A stretch of 49,306 nt of DNA, from the NCBI GenBank assembly GCA_022072145.1, contig JAJVIG010000032.1, forward strand, positions 61,522-110,827, given 5' to 3'. Of this stretch, positions 1 through 8,920 are shown piece by piece. The notes beneath the pieces are model-generated. The model searched no databases and was not told the origin of the DNA. It saw nothing but the letters and a program-made list of their open reading frames with translations. Position numbers and translations under genes: made by a program. Origin of the DNA: Pseudomonadales bacterium (lineage in GTDB: Bacteria > Pseudomonadota > Gammaproteobacteria > Pseudomonadales > UBA5518). Position 1 is the stretch's first letter, and each line of letters opens with the position of its first letter.

Positions 1-216
1 CTACGCAATCGCCGATGCACGGGGCGGCATCGTAGGGCGATGCGGCGCGGCGTGCAAAGTCCTGCCTGGGCCTGCCGTGGCCACCGGCGTGATACCCCGA
101 TATGGGCATGCCGGCGCGATTTCACGTGCCGCACCGCTTGCGTCGAGGGGGGATTTTGGTTTCGATTGCCCCCGGTTGGCCCGCCGATCAATGTGTTTCG
201 CGTCAGGAGATTGGCC
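1..216. other. Upstream non-coding stretch
   Basis: I see no convincing gene here. The reading frame of the downstream methyltransferase stays open upstream of its chosen start, but the peptide is arginine-rich and has no family resemblance. A short inverted repeat (CGATGC / GCATCG near 12-33) is present without a T-run, so it is not a credible terminator. The region probably holds the promoter of the methyltransferase gene. Confidence 0.35.
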
Positions 217-1020
217 ATGAGCGACGACGTCGGCCTCGAGGCGGTGAAAGCAGTCTACAACGGACCCGAAGGCGATCTGTGGGAACTGATCATGGGCCAC
301 CAGATCCACATCGGCGGCTTCCAGTCGTCGATGGATCTGTCCGAACGCGCCGGCATCGCCGGCACCAGCCACGGCATGGACCTGTGCTGCTGCAACGGTG
401 CGGGCATGCGCTTGCTGGCGCGCTTCCGCGATGTGCAGCGGATGACCGGCGTGGACGCATCCTCAACGGTGATCGAGCGCGGCAAACGGCGCTGCGCCGA
501 AGAGGGACTCGGTGAGCGGATCACGTTCGTCCAGGCCGACGTGACGGACAGCGGCCTTCCCGGCGGCTGCGCCGATTTCATCTGGAGCGAGGACGCGTGG
601 TGCTACGTGGTGGACAAGGCCGCGCTGATCCGCGAGGCGGCGCGTCTCGTCAGGCCAGGGGGCACGATCGCCTTCACCGACTGGGTGCTCGGCGAGACCC
701 CGATGAGCGTCGAGGAAAGCCGACGCTACCGGGCGTTCATGAAGTTCCCGAACGTCGAGTCGCTGGCCGGCTACGCGCGACTGCTGGCGCAGAACGACTG
801 CTCGATCATCGAGGCGGAGGACACCGGGCGTTTTTCTCCGTGGCTCGATCTGTATCTCGAGATGGTCGACAAGCAGTTCACCTACGACGCGCTGCGCATC
901 CTGGATTTCGACATGGACATGCTGCGCACGGTCGCGGGCGAAATGATGTTCCTGAAGGAACTCGCCGGATCCGGCAAGATCGCCCAGGGCCGTGTCGTCG
1001 CCCGCAAGCGTCCCGCATAG
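217..1020 (+). CDS. SAM-dependent methyltransferase, sarcosine/dimethylglycine-methyltransferase-like
   Basis: A 267-residue class I methyltransferase. The SAM-binding region starts near residue 53 and is followed by the acidic residue of the second strand (GVDAS, Asp80), an acidic motif at QADVTD (about 106-111), and a late RPGG turn near 146-149 followed by a strand ending in TDW. The N-terminal HIHIGGF-like segment recalls glycine/sarcosine N-methyltransferases, so a small amine substrate is plausible but not shown. The start at 217 is chosen because AGGAGA lies 7 bases upstream. Motif I is odd: it reads GMDLCCCNGAG, with three cysteines where the family usually has a DLGCGTG-like loop. 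The SMR exporter gene follows 39 bases downstream on the same strand. Confidence 0.72.
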   Translation: MSDDVGLEAVKAVYNGPEGDLWELIMGHQIHIGGFQSSMDLSERAGIAGTSHGMDLCCCNGAGMRLLARFRDVQRMTGVDASSTVIERGKRRCAEEGLGERITFVQADVTDSGLPGGCADFIWSEDAWCYVVDKAALIREAARLVRPGGTIAFTDWVLGETPMSVEESRRYRAFMKFPNVESLAGYARLLAQNDCSIIEAEDTGRFSPWLDLYLEMVDKQFTYDALRILDFDMDMLRTVAGEMMFLKELAGSGKIAQGRVVARKRPA

Positions 1021-1059
1021 CCACGCCGCCGGCCTTTTCCCCGACGCGAGACGCCACCG

Positions 1060-1389
1060 ATGCACTGGGTATACCTGTTCGCCGCCATTGCGCTCGAGAT
1101 CTCGGGCACCACCTGCATGAAGCTCTCCGAGGGCTTCACTCGCTTGCTGCCGTCCGTGGGCGTCTTCGTCTTCTACTTCGGCAGCATCCTGACCCTGACC
1201 ATGGCGGTCAGGACCATCGACATCGGCGTCGCCTACGCGATCTGGTCAGCGGTCGGAATCGCCGTGATCGCGGCCATCGGTGCCTGCTTCTTCGATGAGC
1301 AGCTGACGCCGCAACGGGTTTTCTTTCTGGCGGTGATAGCGACCGGCGTGATCGGTCTCTACCTGAGCGATTCCGCGTCCGGAGCCTGA
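1060..1389 (+). CDS. SMR-family small multidrug exporter (EmrE-like)
   Basis: A 109-residue, four-helix inner-membrane protein of the small multidrug resistance family, which exchanges protons for lipophilic or quaternary cations as a dimer. The membrane-embedded glutamate that defines the family is at residue 13 (ALEISGTT), followed by MKLSEGFTRLLPSVG, and YAIWSAVG carries Tyr59 and Trp62, the aromatic residues that contact substrate in EmrE. It lies just downstream of a possible amine methyltransferase, so a quaternary amine could be the substrate; this is inference. The 3' end is convergent with an ABC ATPase gene only 16 bases away. Confidence 0.9.
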   Translation: MHWVYLFAAIALEISGTTCMKLSEGFTRLLPSVGVFVFYFGSILTLTMAVRTIDIGVAYAIWSAVGIAVIAAIGACFFDEQLTPQRVFFLAVIATGVIGLYLSDSASGA

Positions 1390-1405
1390 TCGGCCTGCAA
1401 GGCCC

Positions 1406-2116
1406 TCAACCGATGCTGCGGCCCTCGCCCCGTTCCTCCTGCGTGACCCCGTCGCGGATGTGATAGATGCGCGCGAAGGTGGGAATGATCTTCTCGTCGT
1501 GCGTTACCACGATCACCGCCGTCCGGTAGCGTCGCGCCATCTCGTTCAGGATGCGGATCACGGCGAGCGCGCGCGCACTGTCGAGCGGGGCGGTCGGTTC
1601 GTCGGCGAGGATCACCGGGGGGCGGTTCACCAGGCCGCGGGCGATCGCGACCCGCTGCTGCTCGCCGCCGGAGAGCTGCGCCGGCATCGCCGCCGCCCGG
1701 TGGCGCACCTCGAGCGCGTCGAGCAACCCGAGCGCGCGCCGGCGTGCTTCGGCGTTCGGCACCCCTGCCAGCATCGGCGGCAGCGCGACGTTGTCGGTGA
1801 CGTCCAGGAACGGAATCAGGTACGGCGCCTGGAACACGAAACCGATGCGATCGCGCCTGAGCGCGCGCAGGTCCCGCACCCGCCAGCCGTCGTCGTAGAT
1901 CGTGTGCTCCCCGAGCATCATGCGTCCGGCCGTCGGTTCGATCACGGCGCCCAGGCACTTCAGCAGCGTGCTCTTGCCCGAGCCCGAGGGTCCGATCAGC
2001 CCGACCACCTCGCCCGGCGCCACGCTCATGTCCACCTGCTTCAATGCATCGACCGCGGTATCGCCGCTGCCGTAGCGCTTGCGCAGGCCCTCGATGCGGA
2101 TTCCGGCGCCGCTCAT
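1406..2116 (-). CDS. ABC transporter ATP-binding protein, DevA/MacB-type
   Basis: A 236-residue ATPase subunit that would power the adjacent FtsX-like permease. Walker A is GPSGSGKST at 42-50, the Q-loop is FVFQAPY near 93-99, the signature LSGGEQQR is at 148-155, Walker B VILADEP at 168-174, and the switch histidine is His206 (VVTHD). It is the last gene of the minus-strand operon tetR-MFP-permease-ATPase and starts one base after the permease stop. The combination is typical of DevBCA/MacAB-like exporters, which move glycolipids, peptides or drugs across the envelope with an outer-membrane channel. No outer-membrane factor is encoded nearby. Confidence 0.9.
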   Translation of the reverse strand: MSGAGIRIEGLRKRYGSGDTAVDALKQVDMSVAPGEVVGLIGPSGSGKSTLLKCLGAVIEPTAGRMMLGEHTIYDDGWRVRDLRALRRDRIGFVFQAPYLIPFLDVTDNVALPPMLAGVPNAEARRRALGLLDALEVRHRAAAMPAQLSGGEQQRVAIARGLVNRPPVILADEPTAPLDSARALAVIRILNEMARRYRTAVIVVTHDEKIIPTFARIYHIRDGVTQEERGEGRSIG

Positions 2117-2117
2117 C

Positions 2118-3320
2118 TCAGCCTCCGATCGCCTCGGCCGGATCGACCGCCAGCGCGATGCGGATCGCGACCAGGCTTGCCAGCACGCAGATCGCGATCA
2201 CGATGCACAGCGCCGCCAGCGTGTCCTGCGGCACCAGCAGCACGTATTTCGGAAACGCCGGCGCTGCCCAGGTCGCCGCGATGCGACCGGTCACGAGGCC
2301 GATCAGACCGAGCGCGATCGCCTGCTGCAGGATCATCGCCGCGATCGTGCGGTTGCGGGTGCCGATCAGCTTGAGCACCGCGATCTCGCGCAACTTGTCC
2401 ATCGTCAGCGTGTAGATGATGAACGCGACGATGGTCGCGCTGACCACGCCGAGGATCACCAGGAACATGCCGATCTGCCGCGCCGAGGTCGCGATCAACT
2501 TGCCGACCAGGATCGCCTCCATCGACCCGCGGGTGTAGACGGTCAGCCGCGTCCAGCGGCGGATCGCCTGTGCGACATCCGTGGCGGATGCGCCCGGCTG
2601 CAGCGTCACCAGCACCGCGTTGACCCAGGGATTGGCGCCCTGCGCCTCGTCGATCGCCGCGAGCAGTCCCGGGACGCCGGGACGGTCGAACGCCGGGTCG
2701 GCCGCGTTGCGCCGGCGCGTCTCGCGGACCGCGTCGTTGTCCTTCAGGAACTGCGCCTCCTGGGCGTCGCGCAGCGGAATGAACACCATCGGGTCGCCGC
2801 TCGCGGATACCATGCGCCGGGTGAGCCCCACCACCGTGTAGCGGTGACGGCGGATCTTCAGCACGTCACCCAGGCGGGCGCCGCTGGCGAGATCCGCGAC
2901 CGCTTCGTAATGGCTGCGCGTGATGTGCCGCCCGGCAACCAGGAACGGTGGCCAGCCGGGCGCCACGATCTCGCCCGGCGGCACGCCGACGACCATCGCG
3001 CGTACCTCGCCGGCGGAGGTGGCGAGTTGCATGGTCAGATAGGTGACGTTCGCGGCGCGCGCCACGCCCGGCGTCGTGCGCAGGCGCCGCCAGGTGTCGT
3101 CACGCACGCTCGATGGCTCGGCATACGGCCCCAGCGTGTCCTGCTGCACCACCCACAGGTCCGCGCCGCTGTTGTCGAGCAGTGCCTTGCCGTCGTCGAC
3201 CATGCCACGGTAGACGCCGGCCATGATCAGCGTGACGCCGATCAGCAACCCGAGACCGACCCCGGTGAACACGAACTTGCCCCAGCCGTGGACGATGTCG
3301 CGCGCGGCGAGACTGATCAT
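2118..3320 (-). CDS. ABC transporter permease, FtsX/DevC-type
   Basis: A 400-residue inner-membrane permease. One helix lies near residues 12-36 (KFVFTGVGLGLLIGVTL), followed by a large periplasmic domain of about 230 residues and three C-terminal helices (SATIVAFIIYTLTM, IALGLIGLVTG, LAALCIVIAICVLASL). This four-helix plan with a long periplasmic domain is that of MacB/DevC/LolC-like mechanotransmission transporters. Its start overlaps the stop of the membrane-fusion gene by four bases (ATGA), indicating translational coupling, and the ATPase gene follows one base after its stop. Confidence 0.88.
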   Translation of the reverse strand: MISLAARDIVHGWGKFVFTGVGLGLLIGVTLIMAGVYRGMVDDGKALLDNSGADLWVVQQDTLGPYAEPSSVRDDTWRRLRTTPGVARAANVTYLTMQLATSAGEVRAMVVGVPPGEIVAPGWPPFLVAGRHITRSHYEAVADLASGARLGDVLKIRRHRYTVVGLTRRMVSASGDPMVFIPLRDAQEAQFLKDNDAVRETRRRNAADPAFDRPGVPGLLAAIDEAQGANPWVNAVLVTLQPGASATDVAQAIRRWTRLTVYTRGSMEAILVGKLIATSARQIGMFLVILGVVSATIVAFIIYTLTMDKLREIAVLKLIGTRNRTIAAMILQQAIALGLIGLVTGRIAATWAAPAFPKYVLLVPQDTLAALCIVIAICVLASLVAIRIALAVDPAEAIGG

Positions 3321-4468
3321 CGGGCACTCCGCGCGATCTCGTCGACGACGCGCAGCCGGCTGCGCGCGCCCAATGCACGGGCGCTGTGCACCACGATGCG
3401 ATCACCCGGCTGCACGCCCGACTCGACCTGCAACAGGCCATCGAGGTCGCCGCGGCCGGGAGTGACGCGCACGAACTCGACGCCGGTCTCCCCGAGTCGC
3501 CACACCCCGGGGCCGTCCGCTCCGCGGCGCAGCGCGGCATTGGGGACCACCGGCGCTTCCGGCAGCGGCCCCAGTTCCACCGTGACCTCGGCGAGCTCGC
3601 CGAGCGCGGGCAGGCGCGGCGGCGGCGCATCGAAAACGATCTTCGCGAGCAGTTCCTCGGTGACGGCATCGGCCACCGGCTCGACGCGCAGCACGCGTCC
3701 TGCGATCCGATCCGCGCCACTGGAACGCAGCACGATGCGGGCCGGCAACCCCGGCGCCAGCCCGGCCGCACCCGACTGGTCGAAGCGCACGTCGATCCAC
3801 ACGCTGGCGGTATCGATGATCTCGAACACCACCTGCCCAGCGACCAGGGTGGTGCCGGAGTCGGCGCTACGCACCACCACCAGCCCGTCGACCGGCGACA
3901 GCAGCCGGAGGTTGGCGCGTTGCGCGCGCAGCGCCTCGCCGTCGGCGCGCACGCGCGCGACCTCACCACGCGCCGCTGCCCGCGCCGCGTCGGCTATCGC
4001 CATCTCCTGCCGCTTGGCAGTGAGCACTTCCTCGCTCACCGAGCGCTGGACGAACAGGCGCTCGTAGCGCTGCAGCTGGCTGCGCGCGTAGTCGTGGCGC
4101 GCCACGGCTTCACGCTCGATGGCGGCTGCGCGCAGCAGCGCCGCGTCCTGCGCCGCGATACGCGCCTCGAGGTCGACCGCATCCATTGCTCCCAGCGTCT
4201 GGCCTGCCCGCACCCGTTCGCCGACATCGACCGCGAGTTCGGCGATGCGGCCGGGAGCGGTGGGGCCGATGCGGTGCACGCGGCGCGCCTCGACGGTGCC
4301 GACGCCGAACAGGGCCGGCGTGATGGCGCGACTCTCGACCGTGGTGATCGTCACCGGCACCGGCGCCAGCGGCCCCGAGCGCAGCGCGACGTAGCCGAAC
4401 AGCACCAGCAGCGTCAGCAGGGCGGCGACCAGGACAACGGCACGCGGCGCGATCCGCGGGAAGTTCAT
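3317..4468 (-). CDS. Periplasmic adaptor (membrane fusion protein, HlyD/DevB-type)
   Basis: A 383-residue adaptor with one N-terminal membrane anchor (about residues 10-28, VLVAALLTLLVLFGYVAL), a first biotinyl-lipoyl-like half (GRIAELAVDVGERVRAGQTL), a helical hairpin, a second lipoyl half (LLSPVDGLVVVRSADSGTTLVAGQVVF, in part) and beta-barrel segments. It would link the inner-membrane permease to an outer-membrane channel. The reading frame is open for 137 codons further upstream inside tetR in another frame; the start at 4468 is chosen because it places the anchor at the N-terminus and overlaps the tetR stop by four bases (ATGA). Confidence 0.85.
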   Translation of the reverse strand: MNFPRIAPRAVVLVAALLTLLVLFGYVALRSGPLAPVPVTITTVESRAITPALFGVGTVEARRVHRIGPTAPGRIAELAVDVGERVRAGQTLGAMDAVDLEARIAAQDAALLRAAAIEREAVARHDYARSQLQRYERLFVQRSVSEEVLTAKRQEMAIADAARAAARGEVARVRADGEALRAQRANLRLLSPVDGLVVVRSADSGTTLVAGQVVFEIIDTASVWIDVRFDQSGAAGLAPGLPARIVLRSSGADRIAGRVLRVEPVADAVTEELLAKIVFDAPPPRLPALGELAEVTVELGPLPEAPVVPNAALRRGADGPGVWRLGETGVEFVRVTPGRGDLDGLLQVESGVQPGDRIVVHSARALGARSRLRVVDEIARSAR

Positions 4469-5073
4469 GGCCTGGCCTCCACGGCACGCCGGTACAGTGC
4501 GAAGACCCGTGGCGCCTCGGTCGCCACGCGCGCCACGTCGCCCGCGATCAGCGACTGCATCACCAGGCCTTGCAGCGAACCGATGAACAGCGTTGCCGCT
4601 CCCTCGGCATCCAGCCCGGGACACAGTTCGCCGCGCGACTTGCCGTCCTCGATCAGGCGGTGCAGACGCGCTCCGTACTGCGCGATCAGCGTGCGCGCAA
4701 GGCGCTTGGCCGGCGTGTCCCCGGCGCGCTGCAGTTCCCCGAACATCATGCGCGGCACGCCAGGATGCGCCGCCACGAACGACGCGTGGGCCAGGAACAT
4801 CGCCTCCAGCGCGGCCAGCGGCGCGGGCTGTCCCTGCGCCGCACGCTCGATGCGCTCGAGCAGGCGACGCGCCACCCACTCCATCGCCGCCTCCCAGATC
4901 GCTTCCTTGCTGGGAAAGTGGCGGAACAGCGCGCCCTGCGTGAGCTGCATGCGGTTCGCGATCGCCGCCGTCGTGATGGCGGCCGGATCCTGTTCCGCGG
5001 CGAGTTCGATCACCGCCGCGACGGTTCGCTCACGGCGCTGCTCCGCGGGCAGATAGCGTTCGGTATCGCTCAT
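4465..5073 (-). CDS. TetR/AcrR-family transcriptional regulator
   Basis: A 202-residue regulator. The N-terminal helix-turn-helix spans about residues 14-60, including ITTAAIANRMQLTQGALFRHFPSKEAIWEA, a typical TetR recognition helix with the FRHFPSKE signature. The C-terminal part is helical and presumably binds a ligand. It is the first gene of the export operon and overlaps the adaptor gene by four bases, so it very likely autoregulates and represses the exporter. A 26-bp palindrome lies just upstream of its ribosome-binding site. Confidence 0.88.
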   Translation of the reverse strand: MSDTERYLPAEQRRERTVAAVIELAAEQDPAAITTAAIANRMQLTQGALFRHFPSKEAIWEAAMEWVARRLLERIERAAQGQPAPLAALEAMFLAHASFVAAHPGVPRMMFGELQRAGDTPAKRLARTLIAQYGARLHRLIEDGKSRGELCPGLDAEGAATLFIGSLQGLVMQSLIAGDVARVATEAPRVFALYRRAVEARP

Positions 5074-5086
5074 CGACCACTCCAGG

Positions 5087-5112
5087 GAAGAAAGTAATTG
5101 ATTACTATCTTC
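5087..5112. promoter_or_regulatory. Predicted TetR operator palindrome
   Basis: Two 12-base arms, GAAGAAAGTAAT and ATTACTATCTTC, separated by TG, are reverse complements at 11 of 12 positions; the inner six bases of each arm (AGTAAT/ATTACT) match perfectly. The site sits 13 bases upstream of the tetR start, immediately before its ribosome-binding site, in an AT-rich patch in otherwise GC-rich DNA. Position, symmetry and size fit a TetR operator controlling the export operon. It also lies about 110 bases upstream of the divergent sulfotransferase-like gene. Confidence 0.6.
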
Positions 5113-5223
5113 TACGATCGATTCCTGGACTGCAAGCGCCCCCCGACGATCCGGCCGCTTTTGCTAGACTGCGCCGCTCGTATCGGATCCCGGGCCCAGA
5201 CCCGGAACTGCTGGAGGGCATCG

Positions 5224-6222
5224 ATGCCGGTCCTGACGCTCCATATCGGTATCCCGAAGACGGGATCCTCCGCGATCCAGTCGGCGCTGGCGCGCAACGT
5301 GGACGCACTGCGCGCGCGCGGCGTGCTCTACCCGGAGTCGCCCAGCGTCGCGGCCGCGCGGGCCGGCCGGATCTCGAGCGGCAACGCTCTGGCGATCGGG
5401 AAACTGCTCGAGGTACCGGCGCTGGCGAACCGCAGCCTGGACACCGCCGGCGTCTACCCGGAGATCCGCCGGGCGCATGCCGAGGGTCTCGATCTGGTGT
5501 ATTCCTCGGAAACCCTGGTCGGCGCCAGCGACACCGCGCTCGCGAGCTTCCTGGCCGAGGTCGAGCGGATCGGCTACACGCCGCGTATCGCGATCTACCT
5601 GCGCTCGGTGGCCGGGCTTGCGGTCTCGAGTTACCACCAGCAGGTGAAACGCAACCGCTACACCGGAAGCTTCTCCGGGTTCCTGCAGGGTTTTCGCGCG
5701 ACACCGTTGCGCGTGGTGATGCGGCTGCAGCAGACGCTCGATCCGGCGCTGCTCCGCGTGCGTAATTACGACGGCATCCGGGACGATCTGGTCCGCGACT
5801 TCTTCGTCCACGTGCTGGAGCTCGACTCGATCGAGGGCCTCGAACTGACCAATCCACGCATCAACCGCAGCATGACGCCGTTCGAGATCGCGCTGCTGCG
5901 AGAAATGAACGGGGTGCTGGACAGCGACCGGCTGGGGATCATCGCCAGCGATGCGCTGATATACGGCGACCAGGAAGCAGGTTACCGGCACCGGATCACC
6001 CGCGAGGATCTGGCGCTGCTGCGGCGCGAGTTCATGCCGCTGGTGCGGCGGATCAACGCCGCGGGCGTGGTGCCGCCGCTCGCGATCCACAGTGACGATA
6101 TCGAGATCGGCGAACCGGACGAGCGCCGCCTGACCGAGGAGGAGGCGGTGTTCGCCAGGCTGATCGCCGGGATCCTCCAGCGACTGACCAGTGGACCGGC
6201 AGCGGGCGACGCACCGGGTTGA
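5224..6222 (+). CDS. Sulfotransferase-like P-loop protein
   Basis: A 332-residue protein whose N-terminus HIGIPKTGSSAIQ (about residues 7-19) matches the 5'-phosphosulfate loop (HxGxxKTGTT-like) of PAPS-dependent sulfotransferases. A second segment, YLRSVAGLAVSSYHQQV, resembles the 3'-phosphate-binding region, with an arginine and the serine SSYHQ where carbohydrate sulfotransferases have RdPxxxxxS. The target is unknown; related bacterial proteins often sit in polysaccharide loci, but no such genes surround it. The start is set by GGAGGG about 7 bases upstream of 5224. It is divergent from the tetR operon. Confidence 0.62.
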   Translation: MPVLTLHIGIPKTGSSAIQSALARNVDALRARGVLYPESPSVAAARAGRISSGNALAIGKLLEVPALANRSLDTAGVYPEIRRAHAEGLDLVYSSETLVGASDTALASFLAEVERIGYTPRIAIYLRSVAGLAVSSYHQQVKRNRYTGSFSGFLQGFRATPLRVVMRLQQTLDPALLRVRNYDGIRDDLVRDFFVHVLELDSIEGLELTNPRINRSMTPFEIALLREMNGVLDSDRLGIIASDALIYGDQEAGYRHRITREDLALLRREFMPLVRRINAAGVVPPLAIHSDDIEIGEPDERRLTEEEAVFARLIAGILQRLTSGPAAGDAPG

Positions 6223-6272
6223 GCCATGGGTCACGCGACCGCCGCCACGCACCATCGGAGAGCCAGGGACAC

Positions 6273-7205
6273 ATGAGCACCAGCCGCATGGCGGGAGAGC
6301 AGACGTGGACCGTGTCGCTGCAGGCGCACATGCGCGCCCACCCGCTCGCAGCGACCGGGCTGGCGATCGCCGTGTTCGCGGTGATCGTCCTGCTCGCGCA
6401 GAGCGTGGTCGAGCTGGCCAATGGCGGCGCGTCGCGCGCGCTGAAGCTGGCGCTGCTCGGCGGCACCGCCGGTTTCGCGGCCACCACACTGGGTGCCCTG
6501 CCCGCACTCGCGCTGCGCGCCATGCCGCGACGGCTCGAGGATAGCCTGATGGGCATGGCTGCCGGCATGATGCTCGCAGCCACGGCGTTCTCGCTGCTGC
6601 TGCCCGGACTCGAGGCGGGCTCAGGCATCCTCGGCAACGAACCGCTGGGCGCTGCGGTCGTCGTGTTCGGAATGGGCCTGGGCGTGCTGCTGATGCTCGG
6701 TCTGGAACAGTTCACGCCGCACGAACACGAATCAACCGGTCCCTGCGGCCCCGGCCACGCGCGCTGCCCGCGGATGTGGCTGTTCGTTTTTGCAATCGCG
6801 CTGCACAACCTGCCCGAGGGCATGGCGGTCGGCGTCGCGTTCTCGCAAGGCAGCCTCGAGGACGGACTGCCGCTGGCGGTCGCGATCGCGCTGCAGGACA
6901 TCCCGGAAGGACTGGCGGTGGCGCTCGCGCTGCGCAGCGTCGGACTCACGCCGGCGCCCGCGGTCGGCGTGGCGGCGCTGAGCGGGACGCTGGAACCGCT
7001 GGGCGCGCTGATCGGCCTGGGACTGGCGAGCGGTTTTCCGCTCGCCTATCCGCTCGGCATGGGGCTGGCCGCCGGCGCGATGCTGTTCGTGGTCTCGCAC
7101 GAAGTGATCCCGGAAACCCACCGCAACGGCCACCAGACCCCGGCCACGCTGGGGCTGATGGCCGGCTTCGCGATCATGATGGTGCTCGACACCACCCTGG
7201 GCTGA
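6273..7205 (+). CDS. ZIP-family divalent metal transporter (GufA/ZupT-like)
   Basis: A 310-residue inner-membrane protein with about eight helices. The ZIP metal-site motifs are clear: HNLPEGMAVG in TM4 and QDIPEGLAVA in TM5, and SHEVIPETHRNG in a later helix. The histidine usual before IPEG in TM5 is replaced by Gln-Asp, as in many bacterial GufA-like members. A loop rich in His, Cys and Glu (HEHESTGPCGPGHARCP) precedes TM4 and could bind metal. The family imports Zn2+, Fe2+ or other divalent ions. Start 6273 is preferred (AGGGAC upstream); an in-frame ATG at 6219+ would add 18 residues. Confidence 0.88.
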   Translation: MSTSRMAGEQTWTVSLQAHMRAHPLAATGLAIAVFAVIVLLAQSVVELANGGASRALKLALLGGTAGFAATTLGALPALALRAMPRRLEDSLMGMAAGMMLAATAFSLLLPGLEAGSGILGNEPLGAAVVVFGMGLGVLLMLGLEQFTPHEHESTGPCGPGHARCPRMWLFVFAIALHNLPEGMAVGVAFSQGSLEDGLPLAVAIALQDIPEGLAVALALRSVGLTPAPAVGVAALSGTLEPLGALIGLGLASGFPLAYPLGMGLAAGAMLFVVSHEVIPETHRNGHQTPATLGLMAGFAIMMVLDTTLG

Positions 7206-7223
7206 AGCTCCGCACCGCTGGCG

Positions 7224-8219
7224 TCAGTCGAAGGGCACCGGCCGCGGGGTCGTATCGACCGAAGGCGGCAGGATCGGCAGCAGCAGCCGTGGCTGTTCGC
7301 CGGTCAGCGTCTTCAGGAACGCGACGATGCTCGCGTTCTGCCCGGCGTCGAACGTGCGCCCCAGTTGTAGCCGCCCCATGATATCGACCGCCTCGCCGAG
7401 CGTGTTGGCCGCGCCGTCGTGGAAGTACGGGTACGTGAGCTCGACGTTGCGCAGCGTCGGCACCTTGAAGCTGAAGCGGTCGGAGTCCTTGCCGGTCACC
7501 GCCGAGCGGCCTTCGGCGTCCACCGCCGCCTGGTACGGTGCGACGACGCCCATCTTCTGGTACGAGTTGCCGCCGACGGCCTCGCCGTTGTGGCAAGCGA
7601 TGCAACCGCTCTCCTTGAACAGCGTGTAGCCGGCAAGCTCCTGCGCACTCAGCGCGTTCGTATCCCCGAGCAGCCACCGGTCGAAGCGCGAATTCGGCGT
7701 CACCAGCGTCTTCTCGAACTCGGCGATCGCGGCCGTGACTTCGTCGATGGTGATCTCGTCGCTGGCGAAGACCTGCTTGAACTCCCTCGCGTAACCGGGA
7801 ATCGAGGCCAGCACATCGATGGTGAGGCGGTGCGTGAAGGCCATTTCCTTGGGATTCGCGATCGGGCCCGCCGCCTGCTCCTGGAGGTCCGCGGCACGTC
7901 CGTCCCAGAACTGGGCGATGTTCAGACTGGAGTTGAGCACGGTCGGCGCGTTGATCGGCCCCTGTTGCCACTTGTGGCCGATCGACGTGGGGATGTTGTC
8001 GGTGCCACCCATCGACAGGTTGTGGCAGGAATTGCAGGATATGAACCCCGAGCGCGACAGGCGCGGATCGAAATACAGTTTCTTGCCCAGCTCGGCGAGG
8101 CCGAGGTCGATGTTGCGCGCCGGCTTGACCGGCTGGATCGGTTCGTTCGCGAACGCCGTTCCCTGCGCGAGGAGCACGCAGGCCAGTACGACCGCCGCCC
8201 CGGTTGTCCGTGATTTCAT
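7224..8219 (-). CDS. Di-haem cytochrome c peroxidase (MauG/CcpA family)
   Basis: A 331-residue periplasmic protein with a Sec signal peptide (residues 1-25, ending TAFA) and two c-type haem motifs, CNSCH at 62-66 and CIACH at 206-210, one per domain. Further family marks are FWDGRA near 104-109, NPKEMA at 122-127, TLRN and the YPYFHDGAA segment around His267. It would reduce H2O2 with electrons from a cytochrome or cupredoxin; MauG-type members instead oxidise protein side chains. The start at 8219 is preferred over 8240 because AGGAG lies at good spacing and it places the signal peptide directly at the N-terminus. Confidence 0.9.
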   Translation of the reverse strand: MKSRTTGAAVVLACVLLAQGTAFANEPIQPVKPARNIDLGLAELGKKLYFDPRLSRSGFISCNSCHNLSMGGTDNIPTSIGHKWQQGPINAPTVLNSSLNIAQFWDGRAADLQEQAAGPIANPKEMAFTHRLTIDVLASIPGYAREFKQVFASDEITIDEVTAAIAEFEKTLVTPNSRFDRWLLGDTNALSAQELAGYTLFKESGCIACHNGEAVGGNSYQKMGVVAPYQAAVDAEGRSAVTGKDSDRFSFKVPTLRNVELTYPYFHDGAANTLGEAVDIMGRLQLGRTFDAGQNASIVAFLKTLTGEQPRLLLPILPPSVDTTPRPVPFD

Positions 8220-8362
8220 TTCCGCTGCTCCTGATTGCATGGATCCCGTCCCGATTGTCGACTCCCGGCGTCGACGGCGCCAGCCCTGCCCCCGCCCGGC
8301 GTGACATCAGCGTGGCGGCGGTGCACGATGGGCGGCGTCTCCGTACCACAAGGGAGAATACC

Positions 8363-8920
8363 ATGAGCACCGGATCGACCACGGCCGCCGGAAGCCCCCC
8401 TCCCGCCACGCTAGGGGTGGCGCTGGGCCCCTGCTCGCTCGGAGCGATCCTGGTCGCGCAGGGCCCGAAAGGCGTGTGCGCAGTGCTGCTCGGCGACGAC
8501 ACGCAGGAACTGCAACACGAGCTCGCCCGGCGTTTTCCACACGCCACGCTCGCAGCCGGATCCGCCGCGACACTGGCGGCGGTGGTGGCGCACGTCGAGC
8601 GACCGGGTGAACCGTTCGCGTTGCCGCTGGATCCGCACGGCAGCGCGTTCCGCCAGCGGGTGTGGCGGGCGCTCGGCACGGTACCCGCCGGGCAGACCAT
8701 CGCTTACGCCGAACTGGCGCGCCGCGCGGGAGTGCCCGCGGCGGTACGCGCGGTGGCCGGCGCCTGCGCGGCCAACCCGCTCGCGGTGGTGGTGCCGTGC
8801 CATCGTGTGCTGCGCAGCGACGGCTCGCTCGGTGGCTACCGCTGGGGCATCGAGCGCAAGCGTGCGCTGCTCGAACGCGAAGGCGCGTGGCCGGGTCTCA
8901 GCGCCGCTGCCAGGGGATGA
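8363..8920 (+). CDS. ogt: Methylated-DNA--protein-cysteine S-methyltransferase
   Basis: A 185-residue suicide DNA repair enzyme that transfers alkyl groups from O6-alkylguanine to its own cysteine. The active-site motif is PCHRV at 145-149, with Cys146 the acceptor, preceded by the DNA-binding helix-turn-helix (TIAYAELARRAGVPAAVRAVAGACAANP, in part) and the arginine finger region. There is no AdaA Cys4 zinc domain, so it is a stand-alone Ogt. Start chosen at 8363 from GGGAGAAT upstream. Its 3' end overlaps the convergent ABC ATPase gene by 23 bases. Confidence 0.92.
   Translation: MSTGSTTAAGSPPPATLGVALGPCSLGAILVAQGPKGVCAVLLGDDTQELQHELARRFPHATLAAGSAATLAAVVAHVERPGEPFALPLDPHGSAFRQRVWRALGTVPAGQTIAYAELARRAGVPAAVRAVAGACAANPLAVVVPCHRVLRSDGSLGGYRWGIERKRALLEREGAWPGLSAAARG

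Noticed and set aside
1..372. 123-codon minus-strand frame at the window start
   Set aside because: Antisense to the methyltransferase gene over much of its length and without recognisable features.
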